From Lithobates sylvaticus (Eukaryota > Chordata > Amphibia > Anura > Ranidae), in NCBI GenBank assembly GCA_028564925.1, contig CM053030.1, positions 407,741,043 through 407,805,042 on the forward strand: 64,000 nucleotides of DNA, written 5' to 3'. Position numbers and translations under genes: made by a program. This document shows positions 1-9,490 of the stretch, one piece after another (position 1 is the stretch's first letter; every line of letters begins with the position of its first letter). Under the pieces are notes generated by a model. It had not been told where the DNA came from. It made no database searches and saw nothing but the letters and a program-made list of their open reading frames with translations.

Positions 1-16
1 CGGCCCCCCCCCCCCC
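1..16. repeat. C-rich homopolymer tract at window edge
   Basis: The window opens with a run of about 14 C after CGG. It is low-complexity sequence with no further information, and its length may be unreliable. Confidence 0.8.
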
Positions 17-393
17 AATATGCATATATAACAACAAACCAAACACAGAAACAAGGTTTTGAATAAGTTAGCACAAATAATAATGATAAGATTGACCCCT
101 ATTACATTTAGATATAAAAAGGAAAACATGGAGCCTGTACATTTCTGTGACTTGGAGAATTAGTGAAGACCAAACCAACATTTGAGTTATGAATAGATGT
201 CAATGGATTGAATATCCTAGTGTTTATATCTCTTGTGGCACAATTAGGCTACTGTGCATCAGGCTGCACTCAGCAGCACAGCCCAATGCAAAGACAAGGC
301 AATTTGCCTTGTACCCTATGTGTACAGTTCATACCACCACAATGAAAAAGTACAACATGCTACAAGGCATTGTGGAGCATAAAGATAAAACAT

Positions 394-785
394 GTGTCAG
401 TGACCGGTCGGGACCAAAGAAAGAAATAATGTTTGAAAATTCTCATACGTCAAAGGCTTTTTTGTTGTTGTTTAATTTCATTTTTCTGATAATGCGCAGT
501 CTCTCATTTCGTTTCTGATTTTTCTCGTACGAAAATCGTATGAAAACACATTAAACGAAAATCATTCTTTCTGTTCCAGTTGAGAAAAATTTGTTCCTTT
601 GGAAATATTCATTCAGAAGGTCAGAATCGGCTGTCGAAAGTTGTGCACACACTATCAGAAAATCATACGATCGTTCCTTGGACAAAAATATTCGCCCGAT
701 TTTCTTATAGTGTATACAAGCCTTTACTCCTTTTAAAATCTCAGTGCTGTTGCTACATTCTTTGTAATGTAAATAAATAAATATA
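394..785 (+). repeat. Interspersed repeat family A, copy 1
   Basis: This stretch shares long collinear blocks with 5105-5300 and 5385-5735. Shared blocks include the T-rich GGCTTTTTTGTTGTTG segment, the CTCGTACGAAAA segment, CGCCCGATTTTCTTATAG and the closing TTCTTTGTAATGTAAAT. Three diverged copies in 6 kb show a dispersed repeat. In copy 3 the ends ACACTATAAGAAAATTGG and CCGATTTTCTTATAGT are inverted repeats, which suggests a non-autonomous DNA transposon. No transposase is present and the family is not named here. The short open frames across it are shadows. Confidence 0.6.
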
Positions 786-910
786 TATAGCACACGTATT
801 TTCATTATGGCTGCAGTGTGACAGTGGAGCTGAGCCAGATAAAAGAAGTTGGTGGCTGACCCATTAAAATCTATGCAATGCTAAAATATGAACTTTGGGC
901 AGAGTGATCT

Positions 911-1309
911 TTAACCACTTCCCATCTGGGCCAATTCTGGCACTTCGCTCCTACATGTAAAAATCATTTTTTTTTTTTTAGAAAATCACTCAGAACCCCC
1001 AAACATTATATATGTTTTTTTAGCAGAGACCCTAGGGAATAAAATGTCTGTCGTTGTAACTTTCTCCGGTCCGCCGATCGTACGGGCGAGCCCGAAGAAG
1101 CACCAGAGGGCGGCGGGAGGGGGTTTGTCCCCTCCCTCCGCCTGTAAGAAAGTTCAAGCAGCTGAACTGCCGCTATGATTGTTCTTGCATTGCACAGAAT
1201 CGCCGGCTGAAAAAGATGATATCTGGATGATGCATGTAGCTGCAGGCATCATTCAGATATCCCCGCTCAAAGTCAAAGATGTCATGTTCCTTGGGCAGGA
1301 AGTGGTTAA
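911..1309. mobile_element. TTAA-bounded MITE with perfect terminal inverted repeats
   Basis: The element starts TTAACCACTTCC and ends GGAAGTGGTTAA, so the 12-bp ends are perfect inverted repeats that include a TTAA at each side. The match extends outward (GATCT at 906-910, AGATC at 1310-1315) to a 17-bp perfect inverted repeat. A TTAA target duplication is a hallmark of piggyBac-type and Kolobok-type transposons; the CC just inside the TTAA fits piggyBac-like ends. The body is about 400 bp and partly GC-rich (1060-1140), with no transposase, so it is non-autonomous. Confidence 0.65.
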
Positions 1310-1461
1310 AGATCTTTTTCACCACATTCAAGTGTTTTCATTGGTCAGAATTGCGCATTATTATTATGTTATTAAACGGAACCTTACATTAAAATGCATG
1401 CTCCAATTAATATATATGAAGTCTCCCTCTCCCACTTCTAATCAAATAATTTCATGATAAC

Positions 1462-1806
1462 TTAAAGGCTAACTCCACTTTGATGAAAAAAAAATAGCAA
1501 ATAACAAAAAAACTAAAATATATATAGCACATACAATTGCAACACAAGTCATATTGTAATTGAAGGTTATTAAAAATTACCTTCAGCTCTGTAATTTTCT
1601 GTGAGATGCAATGCAATATGGCTACCTAGAAGTGTTCTGTACACAGAATGTGTACAAAGCTCTCCCAGAAATGTAATTTCCTGCTTGTGTGATTAGCTCA
1701 CTGATTTTCCCAGAAGTCTGCACTAAAATACAAGTCAGATTTCAGGCATTCCCTGCAACAAAAATTAAATTTTTGGTAAGATACTCCCAATAAGAAATCA
1801 CGTTTA
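1462..1806 (+). repeat. Dispersed frog-type repeat beginning TTAAAGGCTAACTCCACTTT
   Basis: The start resembles the ends of the other TTAA elements in this window (compare 60318: TTAAAGTGGAGTTG). I recognise the body from memory as a common ranid repeat. A second TTAA lies at 1804-1807, but the sequence there is not an inverted copy of the left end, so the right end was probably lost or is further on. Confidence 0.4.
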
Positions 1807-1894
1807 AAGGGATGCAGGCCCAGCAATTTTCCTCATTGAAGCTTTGCAGGTGCAGCAGCTGGTTGATAATTATGAAACCTCTCCACTAATGCAG

Positions 1895-1960
1895 GCCATA
1901 CAATGGCTATGCTGAGGATCCCAAATTTCATGTGAAGACACTCCAGCATTACTTTTCACA
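1895..1960 (+). repeat. Partial unit of the 389-bp tandem repeat (unit 0)
   Basis: GGATCCCAAAT, GAAGACACTCCAGCATTA and neighbouring bases match the units at 2221 and 3731 with some divergence. It is cut off by the Tc1 end fragment that starts near 1961. Confidence 0.5.
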
Positions 1961-2120
1961 TATTTATTTGTAAAGGAAATTTGAAATCCATTTCACAATT
2001 ATGTGCCACTTTGTGTTGATCTATCACATAAAATCCCAATAAAATACATTTATGTTTTTGGTTGTAGCGTGACAAAATGTGGAAAATTTCAAGGGGTATC
2101 AAGACTTTTTCAAGGCACTG
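1961..2120 (+). mobile_element. Tc1-like transposon end fragment (inverted-repeat side only)
   Basis: The stretch GTGCCACTTTGTGTTGATC, then TTTTTGGTTGTAGCGTGAC, then TTTCAAGGGGTATCAAGAC and the terminal TCAAGGCACTG followed by TA match, from memory, the long terminal inverted repeat of a vertebrate Tc1-like family. Transposase and the other end are missing. It lies inside the decayed tandem array. Confidence 0.7.
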
Positions 2121-2220
2121 TAATTTATATGATTCTCCCCCCTTGAATCAAATAATCTCATGATAGCTTAAAAAGGGGGGACAAAATTGAAAATATATTT
2201 ATATTACACCCAGAGAGATT

Positions 2221-2450
2221 CTGGGTATGCCAAGGATCCCAAATATCATGAGAAGACACTTCAGTATTATGTTGGGGTGGCTTCTCATGAGATTTGGCAT
2301 CCTTAGCATTCCTAGATTCTAAGCAAAAGGATCATGGCGTCACCTCTGCAGTACAGAAGGTGGTGGTTGTTGAAAATGTTTTCAAACCTCTTTTGCACAG
2401 AGTTTTTGAAAGCTATCATGAAAAGGGTTGAGATGGTCTGATATATTAAG
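2221..2450 (+). repeat. 389-bp tandem repeat, unit 1 (5' part missing)
   Basis: The block from CTGGGTATGCCAAGGATCCC to AGATGGTCTGATATATTAAG is repeated at 3731-3956. The unit is interrupted right after position 2450 by a hAT element whose 8-bp target duplication (ATATTAAG / ATATCAAG) comes from the repeat itself. Function is unknown and no conserved protein is visible. Confidence 0.7.
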
Positions 2451-2619
2451 TAGACATGTGCACACTGAAATATTTCGTTTCGGAATTTCGTTTTCGGCCG
2501 AAAAATTTTTTTTATTTAGTTACTCCCGAAATTCATTTTTATTAATTTAGTTTTTCGTTAAAAATTGCATTTGTCCGAAAATCCAAATGAATTAAGGTCG
2601 AATCTGTCATTGAAGGCTT

Positions 2620-2732
2620 ATGGTGTCTGTTGAATGTTCAAAGAAGATTTGACGGAGCAGCTAAACTGTATGATTCTGTATAGTTTAGCTGCTCCATCGA
2701 ATCTTCTTAGAACTTTCGACAGACACCATAAA
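2620..2732. repeat. Long hairpin inside hAT copy 1
   Basis: The left arm runs from TATGGTGTCTGTTGAATG to GGAGCAGCTAAACT. The right arm is its near-exact reverse complement, AGTTTAGCTGCTCC to GACAGACACCATA. The arms are about 49 bp with a handful of mismatches around a short loop (TATGATTCTGTAT). The sibling copy at 33846 keeps only the left arm. Confidence 0.8.
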
Positions 2733-2904
2733 CAACGTTTGTATGTTTTTCGATGCTTTTTGGAATCTTTGTCGTTCATGTTGAATGTATATAGTTCAAA
2801 CAGAAAATGGACTGGTGATAGTAATCACTGTTCAGACAGGTAACAAGATAGGGTATATAGAGTCTATATAGAATCTCAATCTATAATATAGAGTCTATAA
2901 TAAT

Positions 2905-3545
2905 AAATCCTCCCCCCCCCCCACAACACGGGCAGCCTCTGAGGCTTTTACAACACTAGCAACACTAGTATCACTATCAAGTTCACAACACTAACACAAT
3001 AGCAGCAGATTATTATGAAAAAATAAGTTGAACTGTAGCTTGCTTCACTATTGTTCTGCTGCTGTGCTTATGCTTAATTGCTAAATAATTCAGGTTCTCT
3101 GACAAACGGACCAGCTAAGATTGACTGTCTTCTGAAATGTGTGTGTGTCGCTCTCTGCTAGCAATCGTAAGTGAAAGTAAGTTGGCTGTTCGTGTGTACT
3201 AGCAATTTTACTGCTCCTCCTCTTTGGTTACAATCAGCCAATAACATTCATCATCATCATTATTTTTATTTTACTTCCCCCACCTAATTCCAGCAGCAAT
3301 CTTTCCTCTCTATGTGGAATATTTTCTCTCTATGTCGAATCTTCTTTCTCTATGTAGAATAATCTTGGACTAATAGAGTTAAGGTTTCGACCACAGGTTC
3401 GATAGAAACTGATTGTTATTGTCAGTGTCATGTCGAATCTCCTATCTATACCGAAAGCGAAAATAAAGCATTTGTTTATGTCGGATCTTTGTTAAAACGA
3501 TAACGAAAATACCTGAAATTCGGACGAAAATGCATTTGGACGAAA
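2905..3545. other. hAT copy 1 interior outside the hairpin
   Basis: This part holds a C tract, repeated TCTCTATGT(C/A)GAAT motifs (3311-3365) that recur in the sibling copy at 34255-34375, and the right subterminal CGAAAA-rich zone. No coding capacity is seen. Confidence 0.5.
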
Positions 3546-3567
3546 AAGAATGCACATGTCTAATATC

Positions 3568-3956
3568 AAGTGGACCATGCATTTTAGAGCAAGGTTTGCT
3601 TTAACCACAATGTGACCATCGCAGTTGATGCTTCCATCTGTACCAAGCTATAGGCCTATGTATGGCTGCGCTTACCTTTGCAAGAGTTCATCTGTAACAT
3701 CTAGGCAAAGTCAATCCTTCCAGAAATGTTCTGGGTATGCCAAGGATCCCAAATATCATGAGAAGACACTCCAGCATTATGTTGGGGTGGCTTCTCATGA
3801 GATTCGGCATCCTCAGCATTCCTAGATTCTTAGCAAAAGGATCATGGCGTCACCTCTACAGTACAAAAGCTGGTGGTTGTTGAGAATGTTTTCCAACATC
3901 TTTTGCACAGGTTTTTTGAAAGCTATCATTAAAAGGGTTGAGATGGTCTGAAAAAT
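3568..3956 (+). repeat. 389-bp tandem repeat, unit 2 (complete)
   Basis: The unit runs from AAGTGGACCATGCATTTTAG to the next occurrence of the same words at 3957, a period of 389 bp. A short frame starting MMLPSV occurs at 3625 and again exactly 389 bp later at 4014; both come from the repeat and neither looks like a gene. Confidence 0.75.
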
Positions 3957-4085
3957 AAGTGGACCATGCATTTTAGAGCAAGGTGTGCTTTAACTACAAT
4001 GTGACCGTCACAGTTGATGCTTCCATCTGTACAAATTTATAGGCCTATGTATGGCTGGGCTTACCTTTGCAAGAGTTCATACTGT
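3957..4085 (+). repeat. 389-bp tandem repeat, unit 3 (3' part missing)
   Basis: It is nearly identical to the first ~120 bp of unit 2 (GTGGACCATGCATTTTAGAG to TTTGCAAGAGTTCAT), then similarity stops abruptly at about 4085. Confidence 0.7.
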
Positions 4086-5038
4086 TATCATGTAAATATA
4101 GACAGAATGGAAACCCAGACAAGTTATCTGATAATCAAAGAAAATGAAAGACTGCACAAAGGTTGTGTAGGGCTGCTGACTGTGACTAATGCATACATGT
4201 ATAATGCACAATAGCTATATTAGTCTATTTTATCATTGTACAGCACAGTGTGTTTTCCGTATTCATTTGCAAGTTGATTGCATTTCCTGAGAAAACATTA
4301 CACTCCCTGTATGTGGGAATATAGGCAATATTTTACAGGTTTCCTTTACATATCTCACCTTACTCTCACGATATATCAGGAAATTGCCACTGTAAACTGA
4401 TATGATACCTGAAAACACCTTGGAGTGCAAAAAGGTTGTTTTGGGTCAGGGACAAGTGTGTGACACATACATAAGGTCTACTTTATAAAAAAAACAAAGA
4501 TAAAGAAAAATATTTCTGCTTTCTGCTTTCTCTATAGAAACTAATAATCTCCTAGCTTTCTTTTTCCGGCCTCACAGATAAGTACATAAAGGCAATGTAT
4601 AGTATTTTTATGTATGGCTTGAAGTTTAGGAATAAAACTAGGGATATTATTATTGTATAATTATTTTTTTTAGTACTCGCCAATATCAATTACCGATACC
4701 TACCGATAGCTGTACTGTTTATAATTCAGCTGTCAGCAGTGGTACAAAGCACTAAAAAGTTATTTACAAATTAAATCTTTTTTTCTTTTTTTTTTTTTAA
4801 GTTTGCCCTTTTTTTTGTGTGAAACGAGTAAATATATTTTAATGGTGTAAAAATATTAACGAACAAAGCAAACAAAAACAAAAAAAAAAAAAGGTTTAAT
4901 TATTAATAGTTTATAAAATAGAAGTGAACAAAAAAAATCAGCAGAAAAATAATAATTAAATAGAGAAAGAGAATAAGGAGTTAATTAAGGCTGATTAGTG
5001 TAAATTAAGAGTTACTAAGGGGTTAAACAGAGGACCAT
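4086..5038. other. AT-rich stretch without genes
   Basis: It holds mostly AT-rich sequence with A and T homopolymers at 4780-4900. At 4672-4715, TACTCGCCAATATCAATTA and CCGATACC look like the edge of an old hAT-type repeat ('ACCGATACC' words), but no partner end is visible. Nothing else is recognised. Confidence 0.4.
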
Positions 5039-5104
5039 TTAACCAGTTGCCAACCAGCCGTCACAGATATACTGCGGCAGGGCGGCTCTATTGCGTGAAT
5101 CGCC
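5039..5104 (+). mobile_element. 5' fragment of the ~0.9-kb TTAA element family
   Basis: TTAACCAGTTGCCAACCAGCC followed by ATATACTGCGGCAGGGCGGC resembles the left ends at 31533, 38286 and 63166. Only about 65 bp remain before repeat family A takes over. Confidence 0.55.
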
Positions 5105-5300
5105 ATATCAGTCTTCCGATTTTGCACGATCTTCCGATTTTCCTCGTTATTTCATGGCAAGTCGTGACCAAGGAAGGAAATATTGTACAAAAATTCTCGT
5201 ACGTCTCGTAGACTTTTTTTTTGTTGTTTCATTTTTCTAAACATTCGCAGTCTTTCGTTTCTGATTTTTATTGTACGAAAATGGTACACATTGGCCATGG
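5105..5300 (+). repeat. Interspersed repeat family A, copy 2 (partial)
   Basis: TCTTCCGATTTTCCTCG, TTCTCGTACGTC, the T-rich TTTTTTTGTTG patch and TCTTTCGTTTCTGATTTT are shared in order with copies 1 and 3. The right half is missing. Confidence 0.6.
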
Positions 5301-5384
5301 TATAACGAGAACGAGCCCTTAGAGGTTTCTTGAAGGATTTTTTTAATATAATCTCTCTACTGAATATAGTCTTAAGTGGGGTAA

Positions 5385-5735
5385 ACACTATAAGAAAATT
5401 GGGGTGAACGATCTTCCGATTTTCATTGTTTCATGGCGGGAAATAATATACGAAAATTCTCGTATGTCAAAGGCTTTTTTTTGTTGTTTAATTTTTCTGA
5501 TCATGCGCAACCTTTTGTTTCGGATTTTTCTCATACGAAAAATGTGTCCCTTTGGAAATATTCATCCAGAAGATCCGAATCGCCGAAAGTTGTGTACACA
5601 CTATCATAAAATCGTACAATCGTTCATTGGACAAAAATGTTCGCCCGATTTTCTTATAGTTTGTACGAGCCTATGCTCCTTTTTGAAATCTCAGTGCTTC
5701 CGCTATATTCTTTGTAATGTAAATACAAAGAATGT
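5385..5735 (+). repeat. Interspersed repeat family A, copy 3
   Basis: This copy is collinear with copy 1. Inverted ends are visible: ACACTATAAGAAAATTGG at the left and GCCCGATTTTCTTATAGT at 5643-5661. The tail ATTCTTTGTAATGTAAATA matches copy 1, so the repeat continues beyond the inner inverted repeat. Non-autonomous and no protein. Confidence 0.6.
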
Positions 5736-5760
5736 AGCAAAAGCATTGAGACACGGGCCA

Positions 5761-6640
5761 AATGTTTCTATTGAACTGGCCGATTCTGGCTGACATTCAG
5801 CCCATGTGTACTAAGCTTTACCTAGTTGAAGGAAGCGGGGCAGGGGGGGGTTGCAGTTGGAAAAAAAAGGTATTTGCCTAAAGAAAAAAAAGATCTTTAA
5901 TTGTAAAAAAAAAAAAAAGAAGGTGGTGGGGGGCAAAAGAGAGGAAACTGTGTTTGAGTGAAGGGCAACGCTAAAAGTTACCACTGTACAATACTTGAAT
6001 GCTAAACAAAAGTTGAACTGTATTGACCAATCTGTTTATTTGCTTAGTATCCCAAGGGAATAAAAGATTCCCTTGGTGACCAATCAGGTTTCGAAAACAT
6101 ACTTTTTTGTTATCCTGTTTTCATTTCATTTTTTTCTTATGTATGTATGTATATATGTATATAAATAGCACCCCTAGCTACATTAGCAGCATTGTGCTGC
6201 ATACTTCAGGTATTGCAGAAGCTGGTGTCCTTTCCAGTTGGCTATGAGTCATGCATAAGATTTATGTTTTGGCAATGTCTTTTCAAACAGTTTGACAAAA
6301 TATATTTATGTCAGTGTTTTTCCAGCATTAGGATTTATTGCTCTGTGTAATATCTTGCATAGTTCAATGCAAACATATGTCAAGGGAGTGTTGGGCTGAA
6401 AGAAGAGAAGTCAAGAGCAGTTAAAGATTCTGTAGTATCGTATGCAATTAACACATTGAGTGAGTGTCAAGTAAACAAGAATATCATGTAAAGGAAAACA
6501 AAGCACTGCTCAGCAATGACTTCAATACACACAGCACAGTTTTCGATGTGCAAGATTCCTCAGAATTTAAAGGGAAAATGTAATAACATTTACCCAAGTT
6601 TGAAAAAAAGCAAGACCAGTTATATACGTTTATGTGGATA
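5761..6640. other. Stretch with no recognised feature
   Basis: G-rich and purine-rich tracts occur at 5825-5940. The remainder is ordinary AT-rich sequence with a small (TATG)n-like patch near 6140. I see no gene here. Confidence 0.4.
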
Positions 6641-6769
6641 CACAGATTCACCGGCCACTTTATTTGGTACACCTGTTCCATTGCTTGGTAACACAAATTT
6701 CTAATCAGCAAGCAGCAACTCAATGTATTTAGGCATCTAGACGTGGTGAAGTTCAAACCGAGCATCGGA

Positions 6770-8216
6770 ATGGGGAAGAAAGGTGATTTAAGTTACTTTG
6801 AATGCAGCATGGTTGTTGGTGCCAGACGGGCTTTTTGTTAATCAAGAAAAAGGTTCATTAATAATATAAAGGATTACAAATATTTATCAAGCGTATTACA
6901 TGTCATACAGTGAATATTATACATCAAATTAAAAAAAAAAAACCCTCATCTTGAATTTTAATAAAAGGAAAAAAATAAATAAAAACTAATAACATCCTAT
7001 AGAGCAATAAATGCTTGGACTGTCATGTAAGGGCTCAAAAAACGCACTCAAAATGTCATCAGTTAACTAGGAAGGAATAATCTTTTGGTGCATATTCAAC
7101 TTCACAGGACAAAAGTACAGTCATCAACAATTGGAACCATAAAGCATCAATGGAACTTAAATTTGTAATAATCTGTGTAAAATAAGCTGCAGAGGGGGTC
7201 AAGCCCGGGACATCAAGCCAACATTGCCATATGGACTGGAATTTCTTGGGCGAACCTCTATGCTGATAGGTATTCTTTTCCCTAATGGGAATGTATTTTA
7301 CCTGCTCAATCCATTGTGTAAGGCTCGATGGTGATGGGGAGAGCCAGAAACGTGCAATAAGTTTCCTTGCCAAATATAAGAGATGGGTAACAGCAATGTA
7401 AGTAGATGGGGTGTATTGTTCAACTTCAAGTGCCCCTAAAAGATCTACTGGGATTTTCGAGGTCAAACATCTCTAGGATTTACAGAGAATTGTCTGTAAA
7501 AGAGAAAATATCCAGTGAGCGGAAGTTGTGTGGACAAAAATGCCTCGTTGATGTCAAAAGTCAGAGGAGAATGGGCAGACATACAACCAAGGTATGCAGA
7601 ATACCATCTCTGAAAGCACAATACAGCAGCAGAAGTCCGCAGGTGCCACTCCTGTCAGCTAAGAACAGGAAACTGAGGCTATAATTCGCACAGGCTCACC
7701 AAAATTGGACAATGGAAGATTGTAAAAATGTTGCCTGGTCTGATGAGTCTCTTCAGCTGTGACATTCAGATGGTAGGGTCAGAATTTGGCATAAACAACA
7801 TATAAGCATGGATCCATCCTGACTTGTATCAGTGGTTCAGGCTGGTGGTTGAGCATCATATAAATGCCACAGCCTACCTGAGTATTGTTGCTGACCATGT
7901 CTATCCCTTTATGACAATCTTCTGATTTCTCCTTCCAGCAGGATAATGCACCATGTCACAAAGCGCAAATCATCTCAAACTGGATTTTTGAACATGACAA
8001 TGAGTTCACTGTACTCCAATGGCCTCCACAGTCACCAGATCTCAATCCAATAGAGAACATTTGGAATGTACTGGAACGGGAGATTTGAATCATGGATGTG
8101 CAGCCGACAAATCTGCAGCAACTGTGTGATGCTATCATGTCAATATGGACCAACATCTCTGAGAAATGTTTCTAACACCTTGTTGAATCTATGCCACGAA
8201 GAATTAAGGCAGTTTA
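6770..8216 (+). pseudogene. Tc1-like transposase remnant (DDE)
   Basis: In family members this gene encodes a cut-and-paste transposase of ~340 aa. Here the N-terminal helix-turn-helix part is broken at 6832 by a LINE. Segments of the linker are deleted (around 7565-7620 and 7855). In-frame stops follow LQL (near 7758), EREI (near 8087) and EKCF (near 8172). The DDE motifs QQDNAPCH and SPDLNPIEN remain recognisable. No function is expected. Confidence 0.75.
6833..7440 (-). mobile_element. 5'-truncated L1-type LINE inside the Tc1 element
   Basis: On the minus strand, 7440 down to 7059 reads as the C-terminal end of an L1/Tx1-like ORF2: LLYLARKLIARFWLSPSPSS, then LTQWIEQVKYIPIREK and SPKKFQSIWQCWL. 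This arrangement (a helix with RKxIAR, then W...W) is typical of that region. The remaining 220 bp would be 3' UTR, A/T-rich on both strands. The insertion replaced ~25 bp of the Tc1 sequence rather than leaving a clean duplication. Only the LINE 3' part is present. Confidence 0.65.
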
Positions 8217-8898
8217 TTTAATTTGAGCAGGATCAGCAACTAGATGAAGGTGAGGGCACCAAAAGAAAACGTTAAGCATAGCACCACCTATTTAAAGCAG
8301 AAGGTTAATATGTTTATATGAATGGATTTATTCTTATTTAAGACCAGGTGGAGAATTATCAATCGATTACGAGCTATTAAAAAAGATAAAGGAATTTAAT
8401 GGTCAGACTTCTGTAAACTGATATTGCAGCTTTGGGTATGAGCCAGCAGGGTTATATCTCATGCGTAAAGTGTATCTGTGGTCGAAATGTAATATCATAT
8501 ATCCAATTCCATATTGCATTTCAATTATTTCTTGCCTACTGCTATTAATCTGAGCAATCTTGACATTTGTGTTTTGAATACTGTGACAAGTATTCACTTT
8601 GCCATAGAGATGGAAAGTAAACAGTAGAGGAGAAGCTGCAAAGCATGCAGGGAGCCCAGGAAGTTGTGGAAAGAGATCACCAACAGGCAGGCATCACTCA
8701 CTACATGAAAATAGATTTTTAAGTAAGCTTTTTCTGGATTGTGTGTGTTCTGTGACCATAGAACTTCTATAAAGTGGTCACCTTTCCCTGCTGTACTAAC
8801 CTTCTGTGGGTGATGAGCTGTCAGTGCTCTTTTCCATCTTAATTCTGTAAGGCATCCAGGACGGCTCTTATCACTTCTGGTTGAATAACACTTTAAAC
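8217..8898. other. Stretch with no recognised feature
   Basis: It lies between the Tc1 remnant and the hAT element at 8899. No gene is seen. The frames here are short and unconvincing. Confidence 0.4.
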
Positions 8899-9477
8899 CA
8901 GGGGTGTCCAAACTTTTTTCAAAGAGGGCCAGATTTGGTGAAGTGAACATGCGTGAGGGCCGACCATTTTGCCTGACATTCTTTGAACCATTAAAATTTG
9001 GTCTAAGTGTGTTCGTTTGAATTCTTTTGCCTTTGTGGCTGTGTATGAGTAAAGAGATGAGCGTGGGCGTGTTATTTGGATATACCGTATTTATTGGCAT
9101 ATAACACGCACCTTCACTTTAGGGAAGTTTCAGGAAAAAATAAAAAATAAAAAAATAAAGAACTGTGAAGCAAAATAAGGGTCAGTGCCCATCCTCAGCC
9201 TCACAAGTGCCATGAATGCAGCATTACTATTGCCATGAATGCAGCCCTACCGTTACCATGATTGCAGCACCCCCATTGCCAGTAATGCAGCCCCCACATT
9301 GCCAGGAATGCAGCACCCCATTGCCATGAATGCAGCACCCACCATTGCCAAGAATGCAGCACCTACCATTGCCAAGAATGCAGCCCCACCATTGCCAGGA
9401 ATGCAGCACCCACCATTGCCAGGAATGCAGCACCCACCATTGCCATGAATTCAGCCCCACCACTTTGGACATGCCTG
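8899..9477. mobile_element. hAT element (CAGGGGTGTCCAAA ends) carrying a minisatellite
   Basis: The ends CAGGGGTGTCCAAA and CTTTGGACATGCCTG are imperfect inverted repeats. Flanks are CTTTAAAC (8891-8898) and TTTTAAAC (9478-9485), an 8-bp duplication with one mismatch, which fits hAT. Around 9083 the sequence switches to a second repeat (CCGTATTTATTGGCATATAA), also seen inverted at 15250-15331. The rest is a 22-24-bp tandem repeat. There is no transposase. Confidence 0.7.
9209..9465 (+). repeat. Minisatellite, ~11 units of 22-24 bp
   Basis: The unit is approximately GCCA(G/T/A)GAATGCAGCACCCACCATT, with about 11 tandem copies that differ by small substitutions and by 1-2 bases in length. It creates open frames on both strands (a repeated NAAPTIAK-like and a HSWQWWV-like peptide), which are artefacts of the period being near a multiple of three. 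Confidence 0.85.
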
Positions 9478-9490
9478 TTTTAAACCCATA

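Larger units (their letters stand above)
2451..3562. mobile_element. Non-autonomous hAT element, copy 1, inserted in the tandem array
   Basis: The ends are TAGACATGTGCA and TGCACATGTCTA, perfect 12-bp inverted repeats. They are flanked by ATATTAAG (2443-2450) and ATATCAAG (3563-3570), an 8-bp target duplication with one mismatch; 8 bp is typical of the hAT superfamily. A second copy with the same ends lies at 33846-34604. The interior carries a near-perfect hairpin (2620-2732), CA/CT microsatellite-like patches and no transposase. Confidence 0.8.
6641..8216 (+). mobile_element. Decayed Tc1-like transposon carrying an L1-type insertion
   Basis: The left end CACCGGCCACTTTATTTGG and the internal text match, from memory, a Tc1-like family common to fish and frogs. 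The plus-strand transposase remnant starts near 6770 (MGKKGDLSYFE) and resumes after the insertion at 6833-7440. Catalytic blocks are still readable: AWSDES (first D), QQDNAPCH (second D, ~7940) and SPDLNPIE (E, ~8035). The right inverted repeat is missing and there are several stops and internal deletions, so the copy is dead. Confidence 0.8.

Noticed and set aside
3625-4214. Two similar frames starting MMLPSV, 389 bp apart, looking like a duplicated small gene
   Set aside because: They follow the period of the tandem repeat, diverge in length, and show no recognisable domain or conserved frame in the third unit.
9209-9465. Possible CRISPR-like array (regular repeats)
   Set aside because: Units are contiguous without unique spacers and the host is a vertebrate.
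9227-9472. Repetitive peptides (HSWQWWV-like on the minus strand, NAAPTIAK-like on the plus strand)
   Set aside because: Produced by a 22-24-bp minisatellite; no start context or domain.
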